From: Psychrobacter urativorans
Lineage (GTDB): Bacteria; Pseudomonadota; Gammaproteobacteria; Pseudomonadales; Moraxellaceae
Assembly (NCBI RefSeq): GCF_904846695.1
Contig: NZ_CAJHBR010000018.1
Location: forward strand, 1 to 64,000
Length of the DNA stretch: 64,000 nt
Reading direction: 5' to 3'
Positions within the stretch are counted from its first letter, which is position 1. Every line of letters starts with the position of its first letter. Made by a program: the position numbers and the translations under genes. Under the pieces are notes generated by a model that was not told the DNA's origin, ran no database searches, and saw only the letters and a list, made by a program, of their open reading frames with translations. This document shows, one piece after another, positions 21,486 to 29,662 of this stretch.

Positions 21486-22774
21486 TAATCAGTGAGCTCA
21501 CCTTGTTTCATGTGAAACACTTTAGAAGTTGGCCAATATTTATCGATCATAGGTAAGATATCAGCAGTTAGACTAGTTATAAATACTTGGCAAGGCAGCG
21601 TTGCTAAGGTCGCTAATAAAATCTCCAACGCCCTACTATCCAACTCTGCGGTTATATCATCCAATAGCACTACTGGCGTCATGCTAGCCTCAATACTGCC
21701 CTGTTTGTCGCTACTAGCTATGGTTTTATCATTATCTAGTAATAGCGGTAGCTGTGACAGTCGTAACGCTGTGATCAGTAGTTTTTTTTCACCACGTGAT
21801 AAGACGTTAGCGGCTTGCTCCTTGAGGATAGGCTGTGCTGAAGTTTTAGTGGCTGACTTAGAAAAATCAGGATCAATACTCTGCTGAATATCGCTATTTA
21901 TTGTGTCAATGTCAGTGCTGGCCCTAAGATCAGTTGTCGACGAAACAGCGCTTATCTCATCAAGCGCTTGCTTGCTATTATCTGAACGCCAATGCACATG
22001 AACATCTGCGCGATGACTGCCAATACGAGTATAGCCTAATTGCAAATCTTGGGTTAGACGCTCACTCAACTGCAGATCAAGAGCAATACTAGTATCGTAT
22101 CCAGCCGTATAACTCAAGCTTAGTTGCTGGACATACGCTGGTAGTAGCTGAGCGATACTAGCGGCAAAATAGGGCTGCCAGGCTGTAAAGATATGCTGAC
22201 GATAATGATCAATTAGCGCTGCATGATTGGCTAAGCCTTGATCCCAAGACTTTAGCTCAGACAGCTGGTTTTGCGACAAGCTTTTAGCTTGTTTCAACAG
22301 AGTGTTACGTTGCTTTAGTAAGCGTTGATAAGCCACCCACTGGGGATGAAACCCTTGTTTCATGTGAAACACTAACCAATCTAATAGCTGACGACGGCTA
22401 GCACTACCCTGCTCTAGCATATCCATAGTCGAGGGATCTATCAGTAACGTAGGTAGCTGTTCGGTAAGGATACTTTGGTTGTAAACAGTAGTTTGATTCA
22501 GGCGCAATAGCGTACTGGCGTCGCTTTGCTTTTGGATAGCAACCGTGCTGCCATCAGTGAGATGAGCATGAACCGTCACCGCTGGCTGATGATGCTGGAT
22601 ATAGCGTTTGGGTTGATGATGACGGAAGCTTTTACCACGCGATAATAAGAATATAGATTCTAATAAGGAGGTCTTGCCACTACCATTAACGCCAATAATG
22701 ACATTGCATTTGGCTGTCTGCATATCTATTTGGTTGATATTACGCAGATGTGAGACTTGTAGACGTCCAATCAT
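21482..22774 (-). CDS. recF: DNA replication and repair protein RecF
   Basis: An SMC-like ATPase that helps RecOR load RecA at gaps. Of the 430 residues, the N-terminus has LRNINQIDMQTAKCNVIIGVNGSGKTSLLESI (Walker A GVNGSGKTS) and the C-terminal half has the signature VLSRGEKKLLITALRL and Walker B PVVLLDDITAELD. RecF is normally 355-375 residues. The excess is a Ser/Thr/Asp-rich insert of about 60 residues around position 265-325, before the signature. Two parS-like sites lie inside the gene and both encode the peptide VFHMKQG, once in the conserved middle and once nine residues from the end. Confidence 0.95.
   Translation of the reverse strand: MIGRLQVSHLRNINQIDMQTAKCNVIIGVNGSGKTSLLESIFLLSRGKSFRHHQPKRYIQHHQPAVTVHAHLTDGSTVAIQKQSDASTLLRLNQTTVYNQSILTEQLPTLLIDPSTMDMLEQGSASRRQLLDWLVFHMKQGFHPQWVAYQRLLKQRNTLLKQAKSLSQNQLSELKSWDQGLANHAALIDHYRQHIFTAWQPYFAASIAQLLPAYVQQLSLSYTAGYDTSIALDLQLSERLTQDLQLGYTRIGSHRADVHVHWRSDNSKQALDEISAVSSTTDLRASTDIDTINSDIQQSIDPDFSKSATKTSAQPILKEQAANVLSRGEKKLLITALRLSQLPLLLDNDKTIASSDKQGSIEASMTPVVLLDDITAELDSRALEILLATLATLPCQVFITSLTADILPMIDKYWPTSKVFHMKQGELTDY
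21504..21519 (+). promoter_or_regulatory. parS-like site within recF
   Basis: TGTTTCATGTGAAACA, one mismatch to the consensus, inside the 3' end of recF where it encodes VFHMKQ. Confidence 0.75.
22356..22371 (+). promoter_or_regulatory. parS-like site within recF
   Basis: TGTTTCATGTGAAACA, identical to the site at 21504, in the same reading frame of recF and again encoding VFHMKQG. Confidence 0.75.
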
Positions 22775-22965
22775 AGTGCTTTTACGCCTGTTTTTATCGA
22801 TCAGCAGCTAGAGAATGAGACCACGATTAGGGTCATTACTACAGAGTAAACTTAACCACTGCCAATCTACTAACTTTCAATAAACCGCCTGTTTATCGAA
22901 ACTTAAGATTATTAATACTTGAGATTAGCAGCGTTTAAGATCAGCAACTACAGGCTACTGCCCTA

Positions 22966-24141
22966 CTATATACGCATTGGCATAATGACATACTGATGAA
23001 ATTCATCGTTGAGCTGATTGACTAATACTGAAGCATTAGACTGGCTCATGTGCATTTGTAAATCGCCTTGAATAACGCCCAATACGTCCTGCAGGTAAGC
23101 AGCATTAAAGGACAGCTCCATTGGTTCGCCTTGATATTTGGCTTGGATCATCTCCACTGCTTCATCTTGCTCAGCGTTATTAGCTCGTACTTCTACCATG
23201 CCATCACTAGCAAAATTAAATACTACGCCGCGCGACTTCTCATTACTCAAGATAGCGACTCGGCGCAGCACATCAGTCATTTTCTCTTGATTAAATAAAG
23301 CCAGTTTGTCAGTGTTGCTTGGCATTACTCGGCGATAATCAGGGAACTTACCATCGATAAGACGAGCGGTAAAAGTCACCATCAAGTCTTGACTGATTTG
23401 CCCAGTACTATCTACCTCACCAAAAGGTAGACTCACTTGTAAAAACTCACGGCCAAAACTTAAAGTCACTACGTTGTCTTGGTCGCCAAGCATTTTACCT
23501 AGCTCAGTCGCCAATCGCTCAAGCTCAATGACGGCTTTACGCGGCAGGATAGCCTGCATATTTAAATCAGCGCTGATATCAATAACGCTGCGCGCCAATG
23601 CCAATCGATGCCCATCAGTAGCGACTGTAGTTAGTTGCTGCTGTGAAACGTCAAATAACATCCCTGTTAAATAGTAACGCACATCTTGAATAGCCATCGC
23701 AAACTGAGTTTTGTGAATAAGATCAGTCAGACGATTGCGACTGATAGTCAAAGGGGTGATACTTTCAGGATTACCCAAACTTGGGTAGTCCTCACTCGGT
23801 AAAGTACCTAAAGTGAAACGACTTTTGCCGCTAGTTAATAGACAGCGCTCGTTTTCTTGGCTAGCAAGGTTGATCTGTGCTTGCGCAGGTAACGATCTAC
23901 AAATATCTTTTAGCTTTATCGCCGGTAAAGTAGTTGCACCAGCTTCAATACAAGCACCTGCTGGCAATTTGAGGGTTGACGTTAGCTCTACTTCTAAATC
24001 AGATGCGGTCAAAATCAGTTCAGAATCAGACAGTTGCAGCTTTATATTGCCCAAGATCACCATGTTGTGACGCTTATCGGCGGCCTTGGCTATCAAGTTA
24101 ATGGCTTTTAGTAACGATTCTCTGTTAATCGATAATTGCAT
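22966..24141 (-). CDS. dnaN: DNA polymerase III beta sliding clamp
   Basis: Processivity clamp of the replicase. The 391 residues start MQLSINRESLLKAINLIAKAADKR, include RFTLGTLPSEDYPSLGNPE and QDVRYYLTGMLFD, and end QLNDEFHQYVIMPMRI, the usual beta-clamp terminus. Three beta-clamp domains of about 120-130 residues fit the length, which is slightly above E. coli (366). It lies 171 bases downstream of dnaA on the same strand. Confidence 0.97.
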   Translation of the reverse strand: MQLSINRESLLKAINLIAKAADKRHNMVILGNIKLQLSDSELILTASDLEVELTSTLKLPAGACIEAGATTLPAIKLKDICRSLPAQAQINLASQENERCLLTSGKSRFTLGTLPSEDYPSLGNPESITPLTISRNRLTDLIHKTQFAMAIQDVRYYLTGMLFDVSQQQLTTVATDGHRLALARSVIDISADLNMQAILPRKAVIELERLATELGKMLGDQDNVVTLSFGREFLQVSLPFGEVDSTGQISQDLMVTFTARLIDGKFPDYRRVMPSNTDKLALFNQEKMTDVLRRVAILSNEKSRGVVFNFASDGMVEVRANNAEQDEAVEMIQAKYQGEPMELSFNAAYLQDVLGVIQGDLQMHMSQSNASVLVNQLNDEFHQYVIMPMRI

Positions 24142-24312
24142 GCTAGATACTCTTAAGTAAAGGACATTTATTTAACGTGGTATTGTTAGTTTTTTTAGAG
24201 GTATAGCACGTTTTGTTAATAATATTACTAATCATTATAAACCATAAATAGCCGCTACAACATAGTGAAACTAACCACTATTAGTGACTATTAGAATGGC
24301 AAAATACTGAGG

Positions 24313-25797
24313 CTATCCAGCTTGGAGCATCATCGCTAGGGCCTTATAGTCTTTATCAACAGTAGGATCTTCTGCTCTTAACTGTGCAACTTTATCACAG
24401 CCATGCATCACCGTAGTATGATCTCGTCCACCAAAAGATTGGCCGATATCTGGGTAACTGTCACCCGTTAACTCACGTGATAGTGCCATTGCTATCTGTC
24501 TTGGCCTAGCAATAGTACGCGTACGTTTACGACCCATTAAGTCTTTTACCGTTATATCGTAATACTCAGCAACTACTTTACGGATATTGTCCATATTGAC
24601 GGCTTGTACCCGCATAGCGACAATATCTTTTAGAGCATACTGCACCATCTCTAAAGTAATAGGTGCGCCAGTCAAATTAGCATTAGCAAATACTTGGTTC
24701 AATGCACCTTCTAGGCGTCTAACATTCGAAACCACATTCTGAGCTATGAATAGAGCGCATTCTTTTGGTAACACCATACCGTAGGAGGCAGCCTTCTTTT
24801 GTAGAATCTGTACCCGAGTATCAATCTCAGGAGGCTCAACAGCCACGGTTAAACCCCAAGAAAAGCGCGAACGAAAGCGCTCATCAAACTCAGTCATTTG
24901 TGAAGGATGTCGATCTGAGGCCAAAATAAGTTGCTTGTCACCACTAGTAAAATCAGCAAACAAAGTTAAAAACTCATTACTACTTTTGGTCTTACCTGCA
25001 AGAACATGAATATCATCAACAATGAGTAAATCCACTTTTTTTATTTTCTTTTTAAAATCTTCTATTTTATTGTTTCTTAATGAATAAACTAATTGATTAA
25101 TAAATTTTTCAGAAGTGAAATAATAAAAACTTCTATTATTTTTTAAATAGCGTTGAGCTACAGAATGCATTAAATGAGTTTTTCCCAAACCTGATGGGCC
25201 GTATATAAATAACGGATTGTGACGATTTTTTGATTGTGGCTTAGTAAGCTCATAACAAGCTTTGTACGCTAAGTTATTAGACTTACCAGTGACAAAGGTT
25301 TCGAAGGTAAAATCAGGGTTCAGATAACTTAACGACTTAGTATCAGCAGAGTCAATAAGTGCGGAGTGCGCACTGCTCATTTGCGCATTGATACTAGAAT
25401 TTACGCTGTTATTATTTGCTGACGCTAGGGTAGGGGAGTGCTCATCATTTGGAAATAGTGAGCCTGAGGCATTGAAAACATTGAAAGGATTATCTTCGAT
25501 ATTATTTACACTATCATCAGCATCGCGACTAATACTTTCACTATGACTAGTGTTGTCTACTCGAACAATGACTTCCTCAATGCTCCCTTGACTGTGTTTA
25601 GTCACTAATTGCTGAATATCCGCTAAGTGATTCTTTCTTATGTAAGAAACGAAGTAATCGTTGGGCGCACGGATGACTAAAGTTTGAGCTTCTTGATGTA
25701 CCGATAAAGGTCTCAACCACATAGTAAAGACATTATCTTTAACGTTATAGCGCAAGTCATCTAAGCATTTGTCCCAAAGCGTGGCAGTATCTATCAT
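24313..25797 (-). CDS. dnaA: Chromosomal replication initiator DnaA
   Basis: Binds DnaA boxes and opens the origin. N-terminal domain I starts MIDTATLWDKCLDDLRY; a low-complexity Asn/Ser-rich linker (domain II) covers about residues 90-165. The AAA+ domain has Walker A GPSGLGKTHL and Walker B LLIVDDIHVLAGK. The C-terminal DNA-binding domain has GRKRTRTIARPRQIAM and the signature GQSFGGRDHTTVMHGC. The frame extends to a TTG at 25815, but the ATG at 25797 matches the family start. Bases 25030-25150, encoding the segment before Walker B, are strikingly AT-rich compared with the rest. Confidence 0.97.
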   Translation of the reverse strand: MIDTATLWDKCLDDLRYNVKDNVFTMWLRPLSVHQEAQTLVIRAPNDYFVSYIRKNHLADIQQLVTKHSQGSIEEVIVRVDNTSHSESISRDADDSVNNIEDNPFNVFNASGSLFPNDEHSPTLASANNNSVNSSINAQMSSAHSALIDSADTKSLSYLNPDFTFETFVTGKSNNLAYKACYELTKPQSKNRHNPLFIYGPSGLGKTHLMHSVAQRYLKNNRSFYYFTSEKFINQLVYSLRNNKIEDFKKKIKKVDLLIVDDIHVLAGKTKSSNEFLTLFADFTSGDKQLILASDRHPSQMTEFDERFRSRFSWGLTVAVEPPEIDTRVQILQKKAASYGMVLPKECALFIAQNVVSNVRRLEGALNQVFANANLTGAPITLEMVQYALKDIVAMRVQAVNMDNIRKVVAEYYDITVKDLMGRKRTRTIARPRQIAMALSRELTGDSYPDIGQSFGGRDHTTVMHGCDKVAQLRAEDPTVDKDYKALAMMLQAG

Positions 25798-25815
25798 GAA
25801 AAATGCTAACCTCAA

Positions 25816-26437
25816 AATTTAGATTTATTGTTAAATAACCAGGATTAAAAACAAGTATAAAAAATAGTAATTAAATAATGTTTTTCAACACTTTTACTGA
25901 GCTTAAGGCCGATTATCAGCCCTAAACCTTAGTTTTGGTGACTTTCAATGCGTACTATTAATCACTTTGATCATCGCTAACGCTCAGAGTAGAAGACTGG
26001 CGCTTATTGGCTAGAGTAACTTAAAAATTAGCAGCATAACTAGCTGGCTAATTTAACACAATTAGCCTGTGGATAACATCCTGTTTTTTGGGGATAACCC
26101 TGTGGATAGTTTTGGGGATAACTTTAATTAGTGAGTTACCCCCATTTCATCCACAGCTTGTCCACAAGGTTATCCATAGTTTAAGATTTTGATAATTAAA
26201 GATAATTCCGACTTATCCTCAGATTATAGGGCTCCCAATAACAACAATACTAATATATATTAATCTTTAGTTATTATGGAATTCAACAAAATCTGTGGAT
26301 AACTATTTCAAAACAGTCGATAATCTATAAATCAAAATTCAATTCAGAGCGATCAAAGAATGATAACCAAGCACCCATCAAAGAGCTAATCATTAGCAGT
26401 TATCGATAACCCATTAGCAAAACTATTAATTAGTTTA
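25816..26437. other. Putative chromosomal origin (oriC) between dnaA and rpmH
   Basis: AT-rich and non-coding. It has two perfect DnaA boxes TGTGGATAA at 26068-26076 and 26294-26302 and several near matches: GGGGATAAC around 26091 and 26114, TGTGGATAG at 26101, ATCCACAG around 26149, TGTCCACAA around 26159 and TTATCCATA at 26170. An AT-rich stretch at about 26195-26290 could be the unwinding element. This position, with dnaA leaving on one side and rpmH on the other, matches the origin of Pseudomonas. Confidence 0.8.
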
Positions 26438-26466
26438 TTGACCTATATTTTCTGTAATGATATAAT
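26438..26466 (+). promoter_or_regulatory. rpmH promoter (sigma-70 type)
   Basis: TTGACC (26438-26443), a 17-base spacer, then TATAAT (26461-26466), 44 bases before the rpmH ATG. Confidence 0.75.
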
Positions 26467-26510
26467 CCTGCATTATTGCGAATTTAGTCCATTATTTTGA
26501 TAGGTGAGTT

Positions 26511-26645
26511 ATGAAACGTACATTCCAACCAAGCGTGATCAAACGCAAGCGTACTCACGGTTTCCGTGCTCGTATGGCCACTAAAAAAGGTCGTCAAGTA
26601 CTGGCTCGTCGTCGCGCTAAAGGTCGTCATCGCCTAACTGTGTAG
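26511..26645 (+). CDS. rpmH: 50S ribosomal protein L34
   Basis: A 44-residue basic protein beginning [20 protein letters not shown] and ending KGRHRLTV, the full-length L34 sequence. Start preceded by TAGGTGAGTT. First gene of the rightward origin arm, followed by a terminator-like hairpin before rnpA, as is usual where ribosomal protein and RNase P levels differ. Confidence 0.98.
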   Translation: MKRTFQPSVIKRKRTHGFRARMATKKGRQVLARRRAKGRHRLTV

Positions 26646-26768
26646 ATCAATTCCATACAGATATAAGATGATTATGGCTTATAGTGATTGTTGAGGCTGT
26701 GGTGATTTGAAATCTGATAGCTTTAGAATATGATAATCATTGTCCAAAACTTACTTGTAGCCCTATAT

Positions 26769-26796
26769 TAAAAGCGCCCATATCGGCGCTTTTTTT
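26769..26796 (+). terminator. Terminator or attenuator between rpmH and rnpA
   Basis: AAAGCGCC (26771-26778) pairs with GGCGCTTT (26785-26792), followed by T residues. It can separate rpmH from rnpA expression. Confidence 0.85.
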
Positions 26797-26869
26797 GTCG
26801 CTTTATTTTATACTACTGGCTTTAACGCTAAGCTTATCGCTACTACTAGCCTCTACTTTAGGTTGTATT

Positions 26870-27241
26870 ATGTCTAATAATCAATTAACGCTGTCTACTA
26901 CACGCTTCACTAAGGCGCAACGCTTGCTTACTCCAGCAGCCTTTAGAGAAGTGTTTGATGCCCCTGAGCGCAAGCTACATCAAGGCCATCTAATGGCCTT
27001 TGTGCGTAGCAACAACTGTGAGCAACCACGAGTAGGTATGGCTATTACTAAGCGTAAAGTACCTACTGCAGTGATGCGTAATTTGATCAAAAGACAGATT
27101 CGTGAAAACTTTCGAGTACAAGCTTCTAAGTTAGAAAACAAAGATATAGTTTTTATAGTTAAAAAATCTGTAAAAGAATTGAATAATAAAGATTTAAAAA
27201 TTGAAATAAATAATATATTTAATAAATTAAAAATCAAATAG
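26870..27241 (+). CDS. rnpA: Ribonuclease P protein component
   Basis: Protein subunit of RNase P, which matures tRNA 5' ends. From the ATG at 26870 it has 123 residues, with [18 protein letters not shown] and the RNR-type motif [26 protein letters not shown] that contacts the RNA. The frame is open back to 26795, but that codon lies in the terminator T-run, so the later start is right. The last 35 codons are very AT-rich and encode a Lys/Asn/Ile-rich tail. It is separated by one base from yidD. Confidence 0.95.
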   Translation: MSNNQLTLSTTRFTKAQRLLTPAAFREVFDAPERKLHQGHLMAFVRSNNCEQPRVGMAITKRKVPTAVMRNLIKRQIRENFRVQASKLENKDIVFIVKKSVKELNNKDLKIEINNIFNKLKIK

Positions 27242-27242
27242 A

Positions 27243-27620
27243 ATGAAATTTATAAATAATTTTATATATTTTGTTTTATTTAAATTAATTATTTTTTATC
27301 AAAAAATAATTAGTCCTATAATACCTGCGCGCTGTCGTTATTATCCAACTTGCTCAAATTATGGCAGACAGGCTTTGCTTTGGCATGGAGGCCTAGCAGG
27401 TAGTTGGTTGCTCCTAAAACGAATTGGGCGTTGTCATCCTCTAGGTGGACATGGCATTGACTTTGTGCCGTTGCCACTAGCTTCCTATAAATATTTTTTT
27501 ATCAGCAGCAGTAATGACGTCAATAAGCGCTCTTTTAAAACTTATGTAGGCAGTAATGTTTATCGCGACAACACTAGTTATACGGTGCGTTTGAACCAGC
27601 TAATGAGTAGATATCAATGA
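27243..27620 (+). CDS. yidD: Membrane protein insertion efficiency factor YidD
   Basis: A small membrane-associated protein that assists YidC-dependent insertion. It has an N-terminal hydrophobic amphipathic helix ([19 protein letters not shown]) and the family signature [20 protein letters not shown] with the conserved cysteine. At 125 residues it is longer than the common 75-90, with a polar tail after the HPLGGHG segment. One base downstream of rnpA and followed by three DnaA boxes before yidC. Confidence 0.95.
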   Translation: MKFINNFIYFVLFKLIIFYQKIISPIIPARCRYYPTCSNYGRQALLWHGGLAGSWLLLKRIGRCHPLGGHGIDFVPLPLASYKYFFISSSNDVNKRSFKTYVGSNVYRDNTSYTVRLNQLMSRYQ

Positions 27621-27624
27621 GCCT

Positions 27625-27663
27625 TGTGGATAACTATGGTAAGTTATCCACAAGTTATCCACA
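27625..27663. promoter_or_regulatory. Cluster of three perfect DnaA boxes between yidD and yidC
   Basis: TGTGGATAA at 27625-27633, TTATCCACA at 27644-27652 and TTATCCACA at 27655-27663: one box in one orientation and two in the other within 39 bases. This is denser than the region next to dnaA, so it may be part of the origin or regulate yidC. Confidence 0.8.
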
Positions 27664-27818
27664 CTGTTGGTATCATTTAGAGTGGTTTTTTAGTAAAATG
27701 ATGCACATTTTATGTAAATGATTGCGGATATAGTAGTTTGTTTTTTTTGCCTGCTTATCTGTTAGTCATGACACATGCCTAATTTTTCATTCCCTAATTT
27801 TTAATGTAGGAAAGGTTT

Positions 27819-29507
27819 ATGCAAAAGATATTTCGGGTGATGATCATCATAGCGATGCTAATCACCGCTTATCTGCTGATTTTGGCATGGCGAGATGATT
27901 ATGCCGATGCACCTGCGGTAGATCCTGTGCAAGAAGCGACGAGCTCATTAGGCGCTGATATTCCATCGACTACCGGTGCAGCTGGTGATGTTCCGATACA
28001 AACGCTACCTACTAGTACTAGTAGTGCAGTAGTATCGGCAGCGGCTAAAGACGCCGGATTAATCACAGTTACTACTGATCGCTATGACATCAAAATCAGC
28101 CCAGAGGGCGGTGATATCGTCTACGCTGCACTTAAGCAGTATGATGCAACACTCGATAGTGATGAGCCTTTTGTATTGCTAGAGAACGATAGCAATCGCG
28201 TTTATGTAGCACAATCAGGATTGATTGGACCGAACGGTATCGATACCGCTGCTGGTCGAGCTAACTATAGTCATAGTGCTACTAGTTATACTATGCAAAG
28301 TGGACAGCAGACTTTGTCAGTACCGCTTACTTATCAAAAAGATGGGGTGACGATTACTAAGACCTTCACTTTTACCGCAGATAAGTACCCTATCGATGTC
28401 AGCTACCAGATTCAGAATAAGTCTGCAACTGCATGGCAAGGTCAAATGTTTGCTCAGTTAAAGCGTGATGCTAGTAAAGATCCTGGTATGTCTGATAAAG
28501 GTGCGCTAAGTATGGCAACTTACTTAGGCGGCGCTTGGGGAACTCCTGATGACCCATACAATAAGCTTAAGTTCAAAGACTTTAGTGATGGTAAGTTAGC
28601 CGTTAGTAGTGATAGTGGCTGGGTTGGTATCGTGCAGCATTATTTTGTATCAGCATGGACACCGCAGAACTTTACCGGTAGCTTTTTTAGCCGTGAAACC
28701 GCAGGCGACTACTTTATTGGTTTTAACAGCCAACCTATTAATGTAGCTACCAATAAGCAAGTCACCTTGAATGCGACTCTTTATGCGGGGCCAAAAGTAC
28801 AGTCTGAGCTCAAAGATTTGGCGGTTGGCCTAAATAAGACCGTTGATTATGGTTTGTTATGGCCGATATCTAAGGTGTTGTTTGCTATCCTACAGGGTAT
28901 TCATAACCTCATTGGTAACTGGGGTTGGTCGATCATCTTCTTAACTATCTTAGTTAAAATTGCCTTGATGTGGTTCTCTAATAAGAGCTACTATTCAATG
29001 GCGAAAATGCGCGCTATCGCTCCAAGATTGCAGGCTCTAAAAGAAGAGCATGGCGATGATCGCATGAAGATGTCACAAGAGATGATGGGGATTTACAAAG
29101 AAGAAAAAGTAAATCCTATGGCTGGTTGTTTGCCTATTCTAATGCAAATGCCTATCTTCTTAGCGCTATATTGGGTCTTAGTTGAGAGCGTTGAGCTACG
29201 TCATGCACCATGGATTCTATGGATTCATGACTTATCAGCGATGGATCCTTGGTTTATATTACCGTTACTGATGGGCGCTTCTATGTTCGTTCAGCAGCAG
29301 TTAAACCCACAGCCTACTGATCCTATGCAAGCAAAAGTAATGAAATTTTTGCCGATTATCTTCACCGCATTTATGTTGTTCTTCCCTGCAGGTCTAGTAC
29401 TATATTGGACAGTGAATAACTTATTCAGTATGACCCAACAGTACTTGATCAACAAAAAAGTACAAGAAGAGCAGAAGCATCGTACCGTGAAAGTCCTAGA
29501 AGGATAG
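27819..29507 (+). CDS. yidC: Membrane protein insertase YidC
   Basis: Inserts and folds inner-membrane proteins, alone or with Sec. The 562 residues have the gammaproteobacterial layout: N-terminal helix (IFRVMIIIAMLITAYLLILAW), a large periplasmic beta-supersandwich domain (about residues 80-330), then the conserved 5-helix core with NWGWSIIFLTILVKIALMWF, KMRAIAPRLQALKEEHGDDR and NPMAGCLPILMQMPIFLALY. The C-terminus is basic. Follows yidD in the rpmH-rnpA-yidD-yidC-mnmE order and is closed by a terminator. Confidence 0.97.
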   Translation: MQKIFRVMIIIAMLITAYLLILAWRDDYADAPAVDPVQEATSSLGADIPSTTGAAGDVPIQTLPTSTSSAVVSAAAKDAGLITVTTDRYDIKISPEGGDIVYAALKQYDATLDSDEPFVLLENDSNRVYVAQSGLIGPNGIDTAAGRANYSHSATSYTMQSGQQTLSVPLTYQKDGVTITKTFTFTADKYPIDVSYQIQNKSATAWQGQMFAQLKRDASKDPGMSDKGALSMATYLGGAWGTPDDPYNKLKFKDFSDGKLAVSSDSGWVGIVQHYFVSAWTPQNFTGSFFSRETAGDYFIGFNSQPINVATNKQVTLNATLYAGPKVQSELKDLAVGLNKTVDYGLLWPISKVLFAILQGIHNLIGNWGWSIIFLTILVKIALMWFSNKSYYSMAKMRAIAPRLQALKEEHGDDRMKMSQEMMGIYKEEKVNPMAGCLPILMQMPIFLALYWVLVESVELRHAPWILWIHDLSAMDPWFILPLLMGASMFVQQQLNPQPTDPMQAKVMKFLPIIFTAFMLFFPAGLVLYWTVNNLFSMTQQYLINKKVQEEQKHRTVKVLEG

Positions 29508-29524
29508 ATATATCCGCTAATAGT

Positions 29525-29557
29525 AAAAAACCATCGCTACGGCGGTGGTTTTTTTTA
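29525..29557 (+). terminator. Terminator after yidC
   Basis: AAACCATCGC pairs with GCGGTGGTTT (one mismatch accommodated as G-U), followed by a run of T. Confidence 0.88.
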
Positions 29558-29662
29558 TTTAAAATCTGCTAATAAGCACAATGGTTATAAGGTAGATATC
29601 TGGCTATTTGAAGTTTGCTTTGTCAGGATTAGTCTAGCCGTCTATAATAGAGTTTTTAGCTA

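Noticed and set aside
26795-26869. Upstream extension of rnpA with a hydrophobic N-terminus
   Set aside because: It starts in the T-run of the rpmH terminator; the RnpA family begins at 26870.
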